NCBI RefSeq assembly: GCF_000746845.1
Contig: NZ_KN050846.1
Coordinates: 2,682,963 to 2,746,962, forward strand
DNA length: 64,000 bases
Direction of reading: 5' to 3'
From: Altibacter lentus
GTDB lineage: Bacteria > Bacteroidota > Bacteroidia > Flavobacteriales > Flavobacteriaceae
A program made the translations under genes and the position numbers. This document shows, piece by piece, positions 1 through 8,220 of the stretch. Under the pieces are notes generated by a model. It worked only from the letters and a program-made list of their open reading frames with translations. It was not told the origin of the DNA and ran no database searches. Each line of letters opens with the position of its first letter. The first letter of the stretch is position 1.

Positions 1-234
1 AAGACGATGACCTTCATCTTCTCTTTTCGCCTCAATAATACCAACAGGATTTCTGTCTACAAACAATACATAATCGGCAGGACCTACATCGGTTTGGTAT
101 TCCCTTATAGCAACACCTTTATTGGCGGCAAGATTAATCTTGTCTTTGGATTGTAGTACCCATCCTGCCTTGATAAGCATTGCATCTATCTTATCACGTG
201 CTATCTGCTCGGGAGTTTGGTTTGGTTTGGTCAT
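1..234 (-). CDS. hsdR: Type I restriction enzyme R subunit (HsdR), N-terminal part, cut by window edge
   Basis: Reading the minus strand from the ATG at 232-234 gives 78 uninterrupted codons up to the window edge, starting MTKPNQTPEQIARDKIDAML. The stretch around residues 47-75 has the PD-(D/E)xK nuclease arrangement of HsdR N-terminal domains: GPADYV, then a beta strand, then GIIEAKRE, so the Asp and the Glu-x-Lys are both present. In the family this subunit cuts DNA and carries the translocase motor, working with HsdM and HsdS; those genes would lie left of the window. The product name rests on the N-terminal domain alone, so a related DEAD/DEAH helicase-nuclease is possible. Confidence 0.8.
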   Translation of the reverse strand, partial: MTKPNQTPEQIARDKIDAMLIKAGWVLQSKDKINLAANKGVAIREYQTDVGPADYVLFVDRNPVGIIEAKREDEGHRL

Positions 235-430
235 TAATTTCCTTCTATTCAATTCAAATATAAAACATTCCCTCACCTGCGCAAAGGAGGGGCAATCGAA
301 TACAACAAATTAATTAGGGAGAGGTTAAATATAAGGAAAAATGCAAAGGAACGAACGATCAAATTTCAATTACATTATATTAATTTTAGTTTTCTAGAAC
401 CTTGTTTAAGTCATAACATGACGGCTCCGC

Positions 431-1069
431 TTATGTCTTCATTTCCAGCTCCAGATAGTCGGGGAGGAGATACAGCTCCAACGGCTCCCGTTTGGGGTTC
501 AGCTCCTCAAAATATACGATTCCGATACGGCGGTGCAGTTCCAGTTCGCCCAGCAGCTCCATAAAGATATGATATATGTTTTCCTGTACTTGCCGGTAGC
601 CTAGTCCCTTGACACTCTCATCAAATCCCTTAAAACAAATGATCAGGTCCAGCTTTCCGGAGGTGTCGCCTTCTTGCGGTTTTAACGGTAGCCAGTACAC
701 GTCACTGGCCTTTATAGGCATCCCCGGGAAGTTGTACTCGTCATCCATACGGCGCTCACAGGCGTCGAGATCCAGGGTAGGCTGTACAAAGGCTATTATA
801 TTCCAACGAGGGAGTGCAGGGGCCTGCGCCACGAGGTTCTGTACGTATAATATGCCTTCGGGTTTGCCGTCGCAGGTGAAGGTGAGTGTGGCTTTTCCCA
901 GTTGCACCGGACCTGCCAGCTGAACACTTACACAGGGGTCGAAACCGCGGAGGTACGTTAACAGCTGCTCGAAGTGATAGGTCTTTTCCTCCAGGGGCAT
1001 TCGGTGGAGCCGGTAATAGGTTTCCTCGTTTTCCACGAACCAGTTCCAGAATTGTTGGAGTTGTAACAT
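431..1069 (-). CDS. Conserved hypothetical protein, 212 aa
   Basis: An open frame of 212 residues beginning MLQLQQFWNWFVENEETYYR and ending at the TAA at 431-433. The frame is open further upstream to 1192, but those 41 extra residues are almost all Lys/Asn and come from a T-rich repeat (about 1100-1190) that also occurs near 1820 and 8220, so the ATG at 1067-1069 is the better start. The protein is soluble, acidic to neutral and rich in aromatic residues; no signal peptide or membrane segment is visible. I do not recognise the family. It stands alone between the HsdR start and a repeat island. Confidence 0.7.
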   Translation of the reverse strand: MLQLQQFWNWFVENEETYYRLHRMPLEEKTYHFEQLLTYLRGFDPCVSVQLAGPVQLGKATLTFTCDGKPEGILYVQNLVAQAPALPRWNIIAFVQPTLDLDACERRMDDEYNFPGMPIKASDVYWLPLKPQEGDTSGKLDLIICFKGFDESVKGLGYRQVQENIYHIFMELLGELELHRRIGIVYFEELNPKREPLELYLLPDYLELEMKT

Positions 1070-1506
1070 TGGTGGGGTGTTTTGTGTTTTAAAGATAGTT
1101 GATTTCTTTTTTTTATTCTTTTTCCCATTACCGAGGAATATTGGTGTAAATGAAATTTTCTTTTTATTTAATTTCTTTTTTTGCTTGTGCATTCCACTTA
1201 CCGCCTACGGCGGATCGTCGGATGCAAGAAAAGAACGAAAAAAAGGAGGCCTTTTACGAGGAATTTCCCGGCCTTTGATGCCGGGAACCGCCCCCAAAAC
1301 TCCGCGTCAGCCACCGGTGGTGGCCTCCTGGATCTCGAAGTTTTGTGTGCATATTCTTGCGTAAAAGGGTTGTCCTTCGTATTGAAATAATCGTTTTAGA
1401 AGAAGGTTTTAGGTTAGTAACAAAATAAGCCTGATGTATTAATTCGCAAGAACCTATTGCCCTTCACTACTCACCGTTCAATACTCACTATCTATAACGT
1501 ATCGTA

Positions 1507-1560
1507 GGAAGCAAGCGTCGAATGGGATGGACGTTTCCCTTCTTTCAAATTTATTCGCTA
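1507..1560. repeat. 54-bp repeat module, copy 1 of 3
   Basis: Starts GGAAGCAAGCGTCGAATGGG and runs into TTTATTCGCTA. Near-identical copies lie at 6743-6796 and 8537-8590. Copies 1 and 2 are both followed by the same CACCATTCAC-type filler and then the 42-bp hairpin repeat. Confidence 0.85.
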
Positions 1561-1628
1561 CTAACTACTAAATATTACCCCATTCACCATTCACCAATCA
1601 CCATTCACTAATCACTACTAACATGTGT

Positions 1629-1670
1629 CACTTCGAGTGCTGCCCTGAAAGGGCATTGTATCGAGAAGTG
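1629..1670. repeat. 42-bp hairpin repeat, copy 1 of 6
   Basis: Begins CACTTCGAGTG and ends CGAGAAGTG. Outer arms CACTTC/GAAGTG pair, and an inner stem TGCCC/GGGCA closes a TGAAA loop. In this copy the outermost inner pair is lost (C in place of A). Other copies: 2035, 2315, 5317, 6879 and 12558. Confidence 0.9.
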
Positions 1671-1716
1671 GTGTGAGAACAGCTCACGCTTTACCACTCA
1701 CTGCTCACCTACCAAT

Positions 1717-1783
1717 GTCATTCCGAATGCAATGAGGAATCTCTTTGTGATTGAAAGGATTCTTCGCTTCGCTTGAATGACAT
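1717..1783. repeat. 26-bp GTCATTCCGAATG repeat facing a partial inverted copy
   Basis: 1717-1742 is a copy of the 26-bp repeat (also at 1791-1816, 8195-8220 and 12303-12328). It is followed by GATTCTTCGC...GAATGAC up to 1783, so GTCATTC pairs with GAATGAC and GAATC with GATTC in one imperfect long hairpin. Confidence 0.75.
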
Positions 1784-1790
1784 GCAGATT

Positions 1791-1816
1791 GTCATTGCGA
1801 ATGCAATGAGGAATCT
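1791..1816. repeat. 26-bp repeat, copy 2 of 4 (GTCATTGCGAATG variant)
   Basis: Differs from the other copies by one base (GTCATTG in place of GTCATTC). It leads directly into the T-rich segment with CCCATTACCGTGGATG that is also found after the copy at 8195. Confidence 0.85.
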
Positions 1817-2034
1817 TTTTTTTTTCTTTTTCCCATTACCGTGGATGTGTTGTCTTTAGTATTGATTCTTTTTTTTAGTTCAACTTTCTTTTATTCATGC
1901 GTTTATATTTTTTTTATAGGAATTCATGAATGCTTCGCATTTGCTGGTCCAAAAGAAATAGTGCCTTTCTCTCGCTATGCTCGTCGGAGGCCGACTTGAT
2001 GTAAAGGATGTCTTACGATTAATAATTACGGTGT

Positions 2035-2076
2035 CACTTCGAGTGATGCCCTGAAAGGGCATTGTATCGAGAAGTG
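2035..2076. repeat. 42-bp hairpin repeat, copy 2 of 6
   Basis: Same arms as copy 1, with the intact inner stem ATGCCC-TGAAA-GGGCAT. It is followed by a T-rich segment with CCCATCGCCGGAAAAAGAAG that recurs at 12349. Confidence 0.9.
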
Positions 2077-2245
2077 TTGTTTTCTTTTTCTCTTCTCTTC
2101 TTTTTCCCATCGCCGGAAAAAGAAGCAAAAAGGTCTAGTCCTTACGATTCTTGTTCACCCGTTACGTCCTCCATTCTAAACACACACAACTCACCGCCAA
2201 AGGCGGCTCAGACAGTGTTTAGTTTTTAACGAATGTTCGGACTAC

Positions 2246-2356
2246 GGGTCCCGAAGTCGAATCGTATGGCCGGTTTGATTCTAAGAGACATTTATATAAA
2301 AGAAGAAGCCGTGTCACTTCGAGTGATGCCCTGAAAGGGCATTGTATCGAGAAGTG
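2246..2356. repeat. 111-bp composite repeat ending in hairpin copy 3
   Basis: From GGGTCCCGAAGTCGAATCG to the end of the 42-bp hairpin (2315-2356). An almost identical composite of the same length lies at 12489-12599; the visible difference in the hairpin is one loop base (TGAAA against TGATA). The part GTCGAATCGTATGGC also occurs at 12225 and inside the IS3 element at 7406. Confidence 0.9.
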
Positions 2357-2491
2357 GTGTTTTTTATTTTTCATTCTTTTCTTTTTTTGCTCCCCCAAAA
2401 AAAATCTACGGGTGCTTGGTGAATAGCTAATAGTTTACCATTCACGAAGTAGCATAAAATTCCTTAAGTTCGTAATTCAAACTAACGTACT

Positions 2492-3115
2492 ATGAACCAA
2501 GAATTACAAATTGAGATCCTGTTAAAGGAATACGAGCTTATCAACCAAAAGATAGAACGTTTTGTAGGGAATCAGTTTTTATATACACAAGGTACCCTCG
2601 CACTTGCGGGAGGGTATATTTTCTTCTTAATTGAAGGCACCAGCTATTTTGATGCTTCGCAGGAGGCGGTAGTTGAGTCGTATAACAACACCAAATTCTA
2701 TATTCAATTCTTGCCCTATGTGCTCCTCACTATCTTAATGGGAGTGGCGTACCAGTTGCAACGAACCCTAGGTTTACAGGGTTATAAGTGTCATTTGGAG
2801 GAACTCATTAATAAGAAGGCAGGGGAGAACCTGATCTCTTACGCGCATATCGGGATGCGCTATATGGTAAAGAACAATGTGATCGCTTGGGTGAACTCGG
2901 GCATCTATGTATTACTGTATGCGGCTTCGGTCGCACTGGCCTACTATAAACCCCCACACCCCATTAGCAAATGGTATTTGGTCTCGCATATTGTTTTGGC
3001 AGGGGCCTTGGCTGTTGTGGTATTGCTGAAATTAAGAGGTCACCAAGATCGTGTAAAAGAAGCAGCGGGAGTCATTAACAAATCGGATAAAAAGATAACA
3101 AAAACAGAGTTTTAA
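2492..3115 (+). CDS. Hypothetical membrane protein, 207 aa
   Basis: A 207-residue protein with about four hydrophobic segments (roughly residues 33-50, 71-88, 131-150 and 161-180), arranged as two hairpins. The N-terminal 25 residues (MNQELQIEILLKEYELINQK) look helical and possibly coiled-coil; the C-terminus is a charged Lys-rich tail. I do not recognise a named family. The short helix plus paired membrane segments faintly resembles SLATT-type membrane proteins, which is only an impression. It is flanked on the left by a repeat island and converges on the lipoprotein gene at 3170. Confidence 0.75.
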   Translation: MNQELQIEILLKEYELINQKIERFVGNQFLYTQGTLALAGGYIFFLIEGTSYFDASQEAVVESYNNTKFYIQFLPYVLLTILMGVAYQLQRTLGLQGYKCHLEELINKKAGENLISYAHIGMRYMVKNNVIAWVNSGIYVLLYAASVALAYYKPPHPISKWYLVSHIVLAGALAVVVLLKLRGHQDRVKEAAGVINKSDKKITKTEF

Positions 3116-3169
3116 GGTGGGAGACGTAAAAGGTAATAAGTACGATGCAGGAAGCCAATGCCGTCTTAC

Positions 3170-5125
3170 TTATTTATCGCAATCGCAATTAGGAAAATAA
3201 AAAGCCTTTACGATATCGTAGAACCCGGTAGGATCGATCCTTGAAAGCTCGTTACTCAAGCCCGGAGGCAATCCGGCTTTACGGAATTCTAGCTCAATAT
3301 TGTCTACCACACCATTCATTATTGGATTATCGTCTGAGCCTGCTACAAAATTAGCAGCAGCCCCCACATAATATTCCCCGGTAAATTGTACAACTTCTTC
3401 TGCAAAACCTCTTGCGCCTTTGGCACCACCGGGTATTGCGAAGCCTATGGCTAATTCAGTAGCCACAGTACCTACTACATACGCTTGGTGTGCAATTTGT
3501 TTTTGTAGTGTTTCGCTATCCTTGGCATACAAATAACCCAGTCCCACCATTCCATCCGGTTCGGGAGCCCCATGCGATTTCCAACAGAGTATTTTGCAAC
3601 TTGGCAGCTTCATAGGCGCATTTAGTGGCTTTCCCACTATTTCCCTATATTTATAAGATTTTGGTCTTCCCACTACCTTCATTGGAAGATAACTACCCAC
3701 CCCTTCATCTACTTGAATAAATGAAACTTTAAAAAAGGTAAACTTACGACTACCGGAACTGTAGATTTTATAGGTGGCCATCTCATTTTCCCTTGCGCAA
3801 TTGTGGGTGTTATATTGAGTAATATAGTCTGGGTAATTTCTTGTATTCCAGCCAGTGTACCTATACCCGTTATCGCCGTCTCTCACGAAATTATCTTGAA
3901 ACACGATAAAATCAAGGTGCATCTGTTTTATTTTTTTACAGGATGCTCCCGCGTTTCTTGCTGAGATCTTATACTTAAAATATAGTGGTTCAATATCGAA
4001 GATCGCCGTTGCGTTATTGTAAATGATTGCTTCGTACAGCTCGGTTTTCATAAGGTCAAACTCCTGTTTTTCTGAAAAATCCGGCGGCATCATTTTGAGT
4101 TCCTGTTTTTCTCCATTGCCTAAAGAGGTAAGATATAAATTGGCATTTGCTGCTCTTATGGAAACAAAATTCCCGGGATGCCAACTGTATTGGATGACAA
4201 AGGACTGATTTTTACCGGTGTCCGGGTCACTTTCATATAAAGCAAGTCCGTTGCCATCTGAAACCGAATCATAGGTGAGGTATTTGCCATTTTCCAAATT
4301 CTTGATGGCATAGTTTGAACCCCCCTGCTTCACAAATTCAAACTGTTGCCAATTGACACGTTCAAATGCTTTTAAAAAAAGAGCTCCCTTTTTCTCTGTC
4401 ATATTAGGAGCTATGAACGTAGTGTTTGTTGAATCTGAAAAAGTGAGTACGTGGTCATTCCATCTGCTTGCTATATAATAATTGGAAGTAATATCGATAT
4501 CCGCCGGATTGCGATTTTTTATAGTGTCCAACTCTTTGAGCGATGCTTCAAAATTAAAAGGGACATAGGGAGAACGGTTAATTTTCCAAACAATTTTTTT
4601 TGTTGTTGGTACATTACCTGCCGGGACTTCTCCCAGAAAAACACGTGTGCCATCAGCTATCCATGTAGTGGGGATCGCTTTATTATCTCCTTTTGAAAGT
4701 TTAGTAAAAACCTCGTTATAGGTAACCGGTCTATATAACTGATAGGAAGTAGAATCTTCTTTACTGACAATATTGCCTGTAAAAAGAAAATCAATAGACT
4801 CTTCATAGGGTTGTAATTGAAAACCAGAAGGAAGGGTTCTAACATAAAGCGTATCCATCTGTAAGTAGAACACAGGGTTTTTCTGTGGGTCGTAAACATT
4901 TTTAAGCCTAAAGATCTGATTAACTCTTTTTTCTCTAGAATAAGGCTGCAGTTCAATATTTCCATTTTCAGAGACAGTAAGCACATTATTAGACCCATAA
5001 CTAGCAACTGTCACAAAATTGTTTGAATTTGTTTTTATGAATTTGGCAGCAGATGGTGCACAGCTTGTAGTTAATATTAAAGTAGAAATGATAATAGAAA
5101 GTACTAAATACGAACACTTTTTCAT
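3170..5125 (-). CDS. Large lipoprotein with beta-trefoil-like repeats, 651 aa
   Basis: Starts MKKCSYLVLSIIISTLILTTSC: a hydrophobic signal followed by a lipobox with Cys22, so it should be exported and lipidated. Residues about 210-370 contain repeated units of the ricin/fascin type (for example GKYLTYDSVSDGNGLALY and LYLTSLGNGEKQELKM), suggesting carbohydrate- or protein-binding beta-trefoils. The central part is Tyr-rich beta structure. Near the C-terminus a Gly/Ala-rich helical stretch (GFAIPGGAKGARGFAEEVVQ) precedes a Cys-containing end (FPNCDCDK). The whole-protein family is not recognised. Placement on the cell surface or periplasmic face is inferred from the lipobox. Confidence 0.75.
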   Translation of the reverse strand: MKKCSYLVLSIIISTLILTTSCAPSAAKFIKTNSNNFVTVASYGSNNVLTVSENGNIELQPYSREKRVNQIFRLKNVYDPQKNPVFYLQMDTLYVRTLPSGFQLQPYEESIDFLFTGNIVSKEDSTSYQLYRPVTYNEVFTKLSKGDNKAIPTTWIADGTRVFLGEVPAGNVPTTKKIVWKINRSPYVPFNFEASLKELDTIKNRNPADIDITSNYYIASRWNDHVLTFSDSTNTTFIAPNMTEKKGALFLKAFERVNWQQFEFVKQGGSNYAIKNLENGKYLTYDSVSDGNGLALYESDPDTGKNQSFVIQYSWHPGNFVSIRAANANLYLTSLGNGEKQELKMMPPDFSEKQEFDLMKTELYEAIIYNNATAIFDIEPLYFKYKISARNAGASCKKIKQMHLDFIVFQDNFVRDGDNGYRYTGWNTRNYPDYITQYNTHNCARENEMATYKIYSSGSRKFTFFKVSFIQVDEGVGSYLPMKVVGRPKSYKYREIVGKPLNAPMKLPSCKILCWKSHGAPEPDGMVGLGYLYAKDSETLQKQIAHQAYVVGTVATELAIGFAIPGGAKGARGFAEEVVQFTGEYYVGAAANFVAGSDDNPIMNGVVDNIELEFRKAGLPPGLSNELSRIDPTGFYDIVKAFYFPNCDCDK

Positions 5126-5316
5126 AAGCTTATATTGTTGGAATGCAGAAATACTATTGGAGGAGAATAGTTTAAAGGTATGAAAAAATAATTAACTGTC
5201 TGATTTTATAATTGTTACAAGTGCCGCGCACCGTTCACTGCTAACCCCTAACTACTCACTTTTCACCACCGTGCACTTTGATTCTAAGCGGCATTGCGAG
5301 TGAAACTAAGATGTGT

Positions 5317-5358
5317 CACTTCGAGTGATGTGCTGTAGGCGCATTGTATCGAGAAGTG
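5317..5358. repeat. 42-bp hairpin repeat, divergent copy 4 of 6
   Basis: The inner stem is ATGTGC-TGTAG-GCGCAT instead of ATGCCC-TGAAA-GGGCAT. Bases changed on both sides while pairing was kept (one T-G wobble), which argues that the hairpin itself is maintained. Confidence 0.85.
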
Positions 5359-5727
5359 GTATAATCACTCTTCACCACTCACACTTCACTAATCACTACT
5401 AACTCCAAGTCCTAACTACTCACTTTTCACCAATCACTAGTCACTACTAAATCCTAAGTCCTAACCCCCGGCTACTCGCGCTTCCCCCTTCAACGATGCC
5501 ATAGGTTCTACTTTTTTTAACAGATAACTTATCAACAGTTTATTTACGGTCACAGCGACAAGAAAAGGGAGGGCTTCCACAGAGCGTGCATCCTTCCGTA
5601 AATGTTTGTGAGTCAGAACCGTTAGAAGTGTTTCGCAGGGATGGAGGATAGGGGGTCGCGTTGTTGGCGTACGCACAGAAGGTCTGTATTCAGGGGATTG
5701 GATTCGGGGTGGGGTCGCAAATATGAC

Positions 5728-5757
5728 TTGCTTTACTTATTGATTTTTTTATTTTTG
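5728..5757 (+). promoter_or_regulatory. Bacteroidota-type promoter of the lipoprotein gene at 5775
   Basis: TTG at 5728-5730 (-33), exactly 19 bases, then TATTTTTG at 5750-5757 (-7 consensus TAnnTTTG). This matches the known flavobacterial sigma-A layout and places the start of transcription about 10 bases before the ATG. Confidence 0.65.
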
Positions 5758-5774
5758 AAAACAAAACATACATA

Positions 5775-6467
5775 ATGCTTTATTTTAAATTCTCTCTGGC
5801 CTTTTTATGGGCTGTGTTCTCTCTTTCAACCTGTTCCAAGGATGACGGTATGGATCCCGAAGATAGCTGTGAATTCAATAGTCCCGAAGTGGATATAGAA
5901 CTTGACGGAGCAACCGCTACCGCAACGGCATCCGATGGGAATCCACCGTATGAATATGTGTGGAACGATGATACCGAAGGACCTACCTTGATTATCGAAG
6001 GCCCCGGAAATTATTCGGTGACCGTCACCGACAGCAATGGCTGTACCGCCAGTAAAGAGCTGGTCGTTCAAGGGATTTCGAATCTGGTAGGGGTCTGGGA
6101 GATGACCGCATTTGCAGGGGGTATTCCTGTAGGCAGTTATCAGAATATCTACGATGAGAATTGTTCTAATATTCTGGAACAGAAAGTGTCGAGTAGCGGG
6201 TACTTCGAATTTGCTCCGGGTAATACTTTTTTCTATAGCTGGACAGAGCATACCATCCTTACCAACATCGCGTTTGATAGCGAGACCTGTGTGATCAATG
6301 AAGACTTTCCCGACACCGATTACTATTCTACCGAAGAAGGAAATGGAACCTATTATTTCAACGGCACGAACTATATTCTCACCTATGATGGCGGTAATAC
6401 TGAGACCGTAATAGATGCAGGTCAGGGATATATTCAGATCTATGAAGAATTATATCAACGACAATAG
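5775..6467 (+). CDS. Lipoprotein with Ig-like and lipocalin-like domains, 230 aa
   Basis: The N-terminus has a hydrophobic signal and lipobox (FSLSTC, Cys20). Residues about 38-85 (NPPYEYVWNDD ... GNYSVTVTDSNGCT) form a single SprB/PKD-like Ig repeat of the kind common in flavobacterial surface proteins. Residues about 90-230, starting LVGVWEMTAFAGG, resemble the lipocalin-like fold of many Bacteroidota lipoproteins. It is therefore an exported, probably surface-facing lipoprotein of unknown ligand. It stands alone with its own promoter and is followed by a repeat island. Confidence 0.75.
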   Translation: MLYFKFSLAFLWAVFSLSTCSKDDGMDPEDSCEFNSPEVDIELDGATATATASDGNPPYEYVWNDDTEGPTLIIEGPGNYSVTVTDSNGCTASKELVVQGISNLVGVWEMTAFAGGIPVGSYQNIYDENCSNILEQKVSSSGYFEFAPGNTFFYSWTEHTILTNIAFDSETCVINEDFPDTDYYSTEEGNGTYYFNGTNYILTYDGGNTETVIDAGQGYIQIYEELYQRQ

Positions 6468-6742
6468 GCGGTACATTTTTTAGGTTGAATTATAAAGGAA
6501 TAGTGCTCTCTTTTCTTTTTTCCATTGCCGGAAAAATGCATTCCTTTCGTCACATGTTGTGGCTCATCGGATGCAGAAACCATCCCTAAATGCTACGTCG
6601 GTTCGCTACACGTTCCGAACTCGGTCTGCTTTCGCAGCCCTCAGACAGCGTAACGCGCTTGACGCTGCACCTTCTTGCATTTCACGGGATGTTTTCTGAG
6701 GCCGTTCGTCTTCTAAGAAGCATCAGCCTATGGCGCCTCGGA

Positions 6743-6796
6743 GGAAGCAAGCGTCGAATCGGATGGACGTTTCCCTTCTTTCAAATTTATTCGCTA
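6743..6796. repeat. 54-bp repeat module, copy 2 of 3
   Basis: Near-identical to 1507-1560 (one visible change, TCGAATCGG against TCGAATGGG). It is preceded by a sequence, TTTTCTGAGGCCG...TTCTAAGAAGCA, that also precedes copy 3 at 8537. Confidence 0.85.
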
Positions 6797-6878
6797 CTAA
6801 TTACTAAATGTTACCCCATTCACCATTCACCAATCACCATTCACCAATCACCATTCACTAATCACTACTAACATGTGT

Positions 6879-6920
6879 CACTTCGAGTGATGCCCTGAAA
6901 GGGCATTGTATCGAGAAGTG
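6879..6920. repeat. 42-bp hairpin repeat, copy 5 of 6
   Basis: Identical in visible sequence to copy 3. The IS3 insertion begins 11 bases downstream of it. Confidence 0.9.
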
Positions 6921-6960
6921 GTGTGAGAACATGAACTTCCCTAATTAATGTTGACCGTTT

Positions 6961-7698
6961 TTAGTTAATTAATTCATTGTTAAATATAGTCATCAGTTTT
7001 CTTTCTTGAGGCCTCAAGAAAGAAAACTGAGTTATGAACTTCTCAGGACTCATTCTGTCGTTGTTGTTATGCAATCTTTTACTGTTATAGTTCTGTCCCG
7101 CTTTTGCCACCATTCTTTTTAATTGAACAATATCCTGTGGCTTCCAATAATCCAGGTATTCCTCCTTTATGGTTCTGTTGATGCGTTCTGCATAAGCATT
7201 GTCTTGCGCCGAGAGTACCATACTTATTTTACTGCCATGCCCTTTTAGAAGCGCTACGTACTCTTTATAGGTATATTGACTTCCTCTGTCGCTGTGGTGA
7301 ATCAAAGGTGGGGAATTATCCTTAAGTGCCATCTTTAATGCTTCCACGTTTGCTTTGGCTCTCATATTATCAGAGATCTTATATCCCACAATCTTCTTTG
7401 TCGAAGTCGAATCGTATGGCTAATAGATCTTTGAAGCGATTGTTGTTCTTTTATAATTGTTTTTCCGCTTCAATCGATACCCCAGTTCCATCATTAGCTC
7501 TATAAACCGATCCCGTCCTATAAAGGCAGGGTTAAGGGTATAGTACATTTTCTCCACCCCACAACCCGGGTGATCTTCTCTAAGATCATCAGCTTCAAGG
7601 ATCAACTGATTGACTTTAGTATCAAAGGCCATTTGCCTGACTTGATACTGCGCAACTGCTTGTTTACTCAGCCCTGCTTCTTTATAGAGATTGTTCAT
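6961..7698 (-). pseudogene. IS3 transposase OrfB with internal deletion
   Basis: Two minus-strand pieces make up one IS3 OrfB. The first, 7420-7698, begins MNNLYKEAGLSKQAVAQYQV and has the HTH_21-like region (DHPGCGVEKMYYTL) up to KRTTIASKIY, where a TAG stops it. The second, 6961-7389, begins near KKIVGYKISDNMRA and carries the rest of the rve integrase core, with HHSDRGSQYT (second Asp) and NAYAERINRTIKEEYL (Glu). The part between, which in relatives contains the first catalytic Asp of the DDE triad, is missing and replaced by a short piece of the intergenic repeat GTCGAATCGTATGGC (7406-7420). The enzyme should be inactive. Confidence 0.85.
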
Positions 7699-7706
7699 AG
7701 AAAAAC

Positions 7707-8114
7707 TTACTTTTTGTTTGTTTTCTTTGAACCAGTTGACTGTGGGGTGCCGAAGTTTTTTTTGATATCGCTGTCCAATTCTTCTTTGGCGATCTCGATC
7801 ATCTTCTCCAAATAATCAATCTTGATTTGCTTACGGCCAACGGCACGCTCCAACTCTTTTACTCGAGCCTCTAATTCTTTCATTTTTTTGTTGCTGCTGT
7901 CCTTCATCTCTACAATTCTGGTTCCCTGTTGGTTAAAGGGAGAGAATTTATAGATCCAACGGTAGATTATCTGACCTCTTACCCCGTGGAGCTTCTCTAG
8001 CTGCAAACCGCTAACCCTGCCGCTCTCGAAATCTGCCACTATTTTTCTTTTGAACTCTTCAGAGTATTTTCGCTGCTTGCGCAACTCTCGCACATTTGCT
8101 TTCATAGTTACCAC
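7707..8114 (-). CDS. IS3-family transposase OrfA
   Basis: 135 residues (or 132 from the second Met at 8105). The N-terminus has the helix-turn-helix of IS3 OrfA (KYSEEFKRKIVADFESGR ... QIIYRWIYKF) for binding the terminal repeats, followed by a leucine-zipper-like coiled coil (MKELEARVKELERAVGRKQ). It ends 8 bases before the ATG of OrfB; an A-run near the stop could permit frameshifting, as in other IS3 elements, though OrfB has its own ATG. OrfA is intact, but without a functional OrfB the element cannot move itself. Confidence 0.85.
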   Translation of the reverse strand: MVTMKANVRELRKQRKYSEEFKRKIVADFESGRVSGLQLEKLHGVRGQIIYRWIYKFSPFNQQGTRIVEMKDSSNKKMKELEARVKELERAVGRKQIKIDYLEKMIEIAKEELDSDIKKNFGTPQSTGSKKTNKK

Positions 8115-8194
8115 TGTTTTAAGTGGTCAACCTATATCAGGGACGTACAACAGCTCTCGCTTTACCACTCACTACTCACTGTTCACCTACCAAT

Positions 8195-8220
8195 GTCATT
8201 CCGAATGCAATGAGGAATCT
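8195..8220. repeat. 26-bp repeat, copy 3 of 4
   Basis: GTCATTCCGAATGCAATGAG followed by GAATCT, identical to the copies at 1717 and 12303, and followed by the same T-rich segment. Confidence 0.9.

Larger units (their letters stand above)
1070..2491. repeat. Repeat island between genes (about 1.4 kb)
   Basis: No convincing gene is seen here. The stretch is assembled from modules that recur elsewhere in the window: a 54-bp module at 1507-1560, three copies of a 42-bp hairpin repeat (1629-1670, 2035-2076, 2315-2356), two copies of a 26-bp GTCATTCCGAATG-type repeat (1717-1742, 1791-1816), a T-rich segment with CCCATTACCG (1818-1890), and low-complexity CACCATTCAC runs. Short open frames inside it are made of repeat sequence and look spurious. 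Confidence 0.8.
5126..5774. other. Gene-free stretch with repeats and one GC-rich block
   Basis: Contains CACTTTTCACC-type low-complexity runs (about 5230-5460) and a divergent hairpin repeat (5317-5358). A GC-richer block at 5461-5700 has an open frame of 71 codons on the minus strand, without a recognisable domain; it may be a decayed gene fragment. The last 50 bases hold the promoter of the next gene. Confidence 0.6.
6468..6931. repeat. Repeat island left of the IS3 element
   Basis: Contains the 54-bp module (6743-6796), CACCATTCACC-type filler and a hairpin repeat (6879-6920). An open frame at 6590-6871 is built from these repeats and is not considered a gene. From 6743 on, the sequence follows the island at 1507-1742 until the IS insertion point. 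Confidence 0.75.
6932..8149 (-). mobile_element. Decayed IS3-family insertion sequence with readable ends
   Basis: The left end 6932-6956 (TGAACTTCCCTAATTAATG...) and the reverse complement of the right end 8125-8149 (TGTACGTCCCTGATATAGG...) match at 19 of 25 positions and have the TGA-CT--CCC start typical of IS3-group ends. ACA at 6929-6931 is repeated at 8150-8152: a 3-bp target duplication, usual for IS3. The flanks minus one ACA reconstitute the uninterrupted sequence GAGAACAGCTC seen at 1675-1685. It encodes OrfA and a deleted OrfB, both on the minus strand. Confidence 0.85.

Noticed and set aside
270-291. CCCTC/GAGGG inverted repeat upstream of hsdR
   Set aside because: Five-bp arms with a 12-base loop; no second copy seen in the window and no T-run.
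1070-1192. Longer start for the protein at 431
   Set aside because: The extra N-terminus is poly-Lys/Asn encoded by a repeat tail and does not look like protein-coding sequence.
1895-2128. 77-codon open frame on the minus strand
   Set aside because: Crosses a hairpin repeat copy and a T-rich repeat tail; low-complexity product with no family.
6590-6871. 93-codon open frame on the plus strand
   Set aside because: It is made of the 54-bp module and CACCATTCAC filler; the same DNA elsewhere is not open in this frame and there is no recognisable protein.
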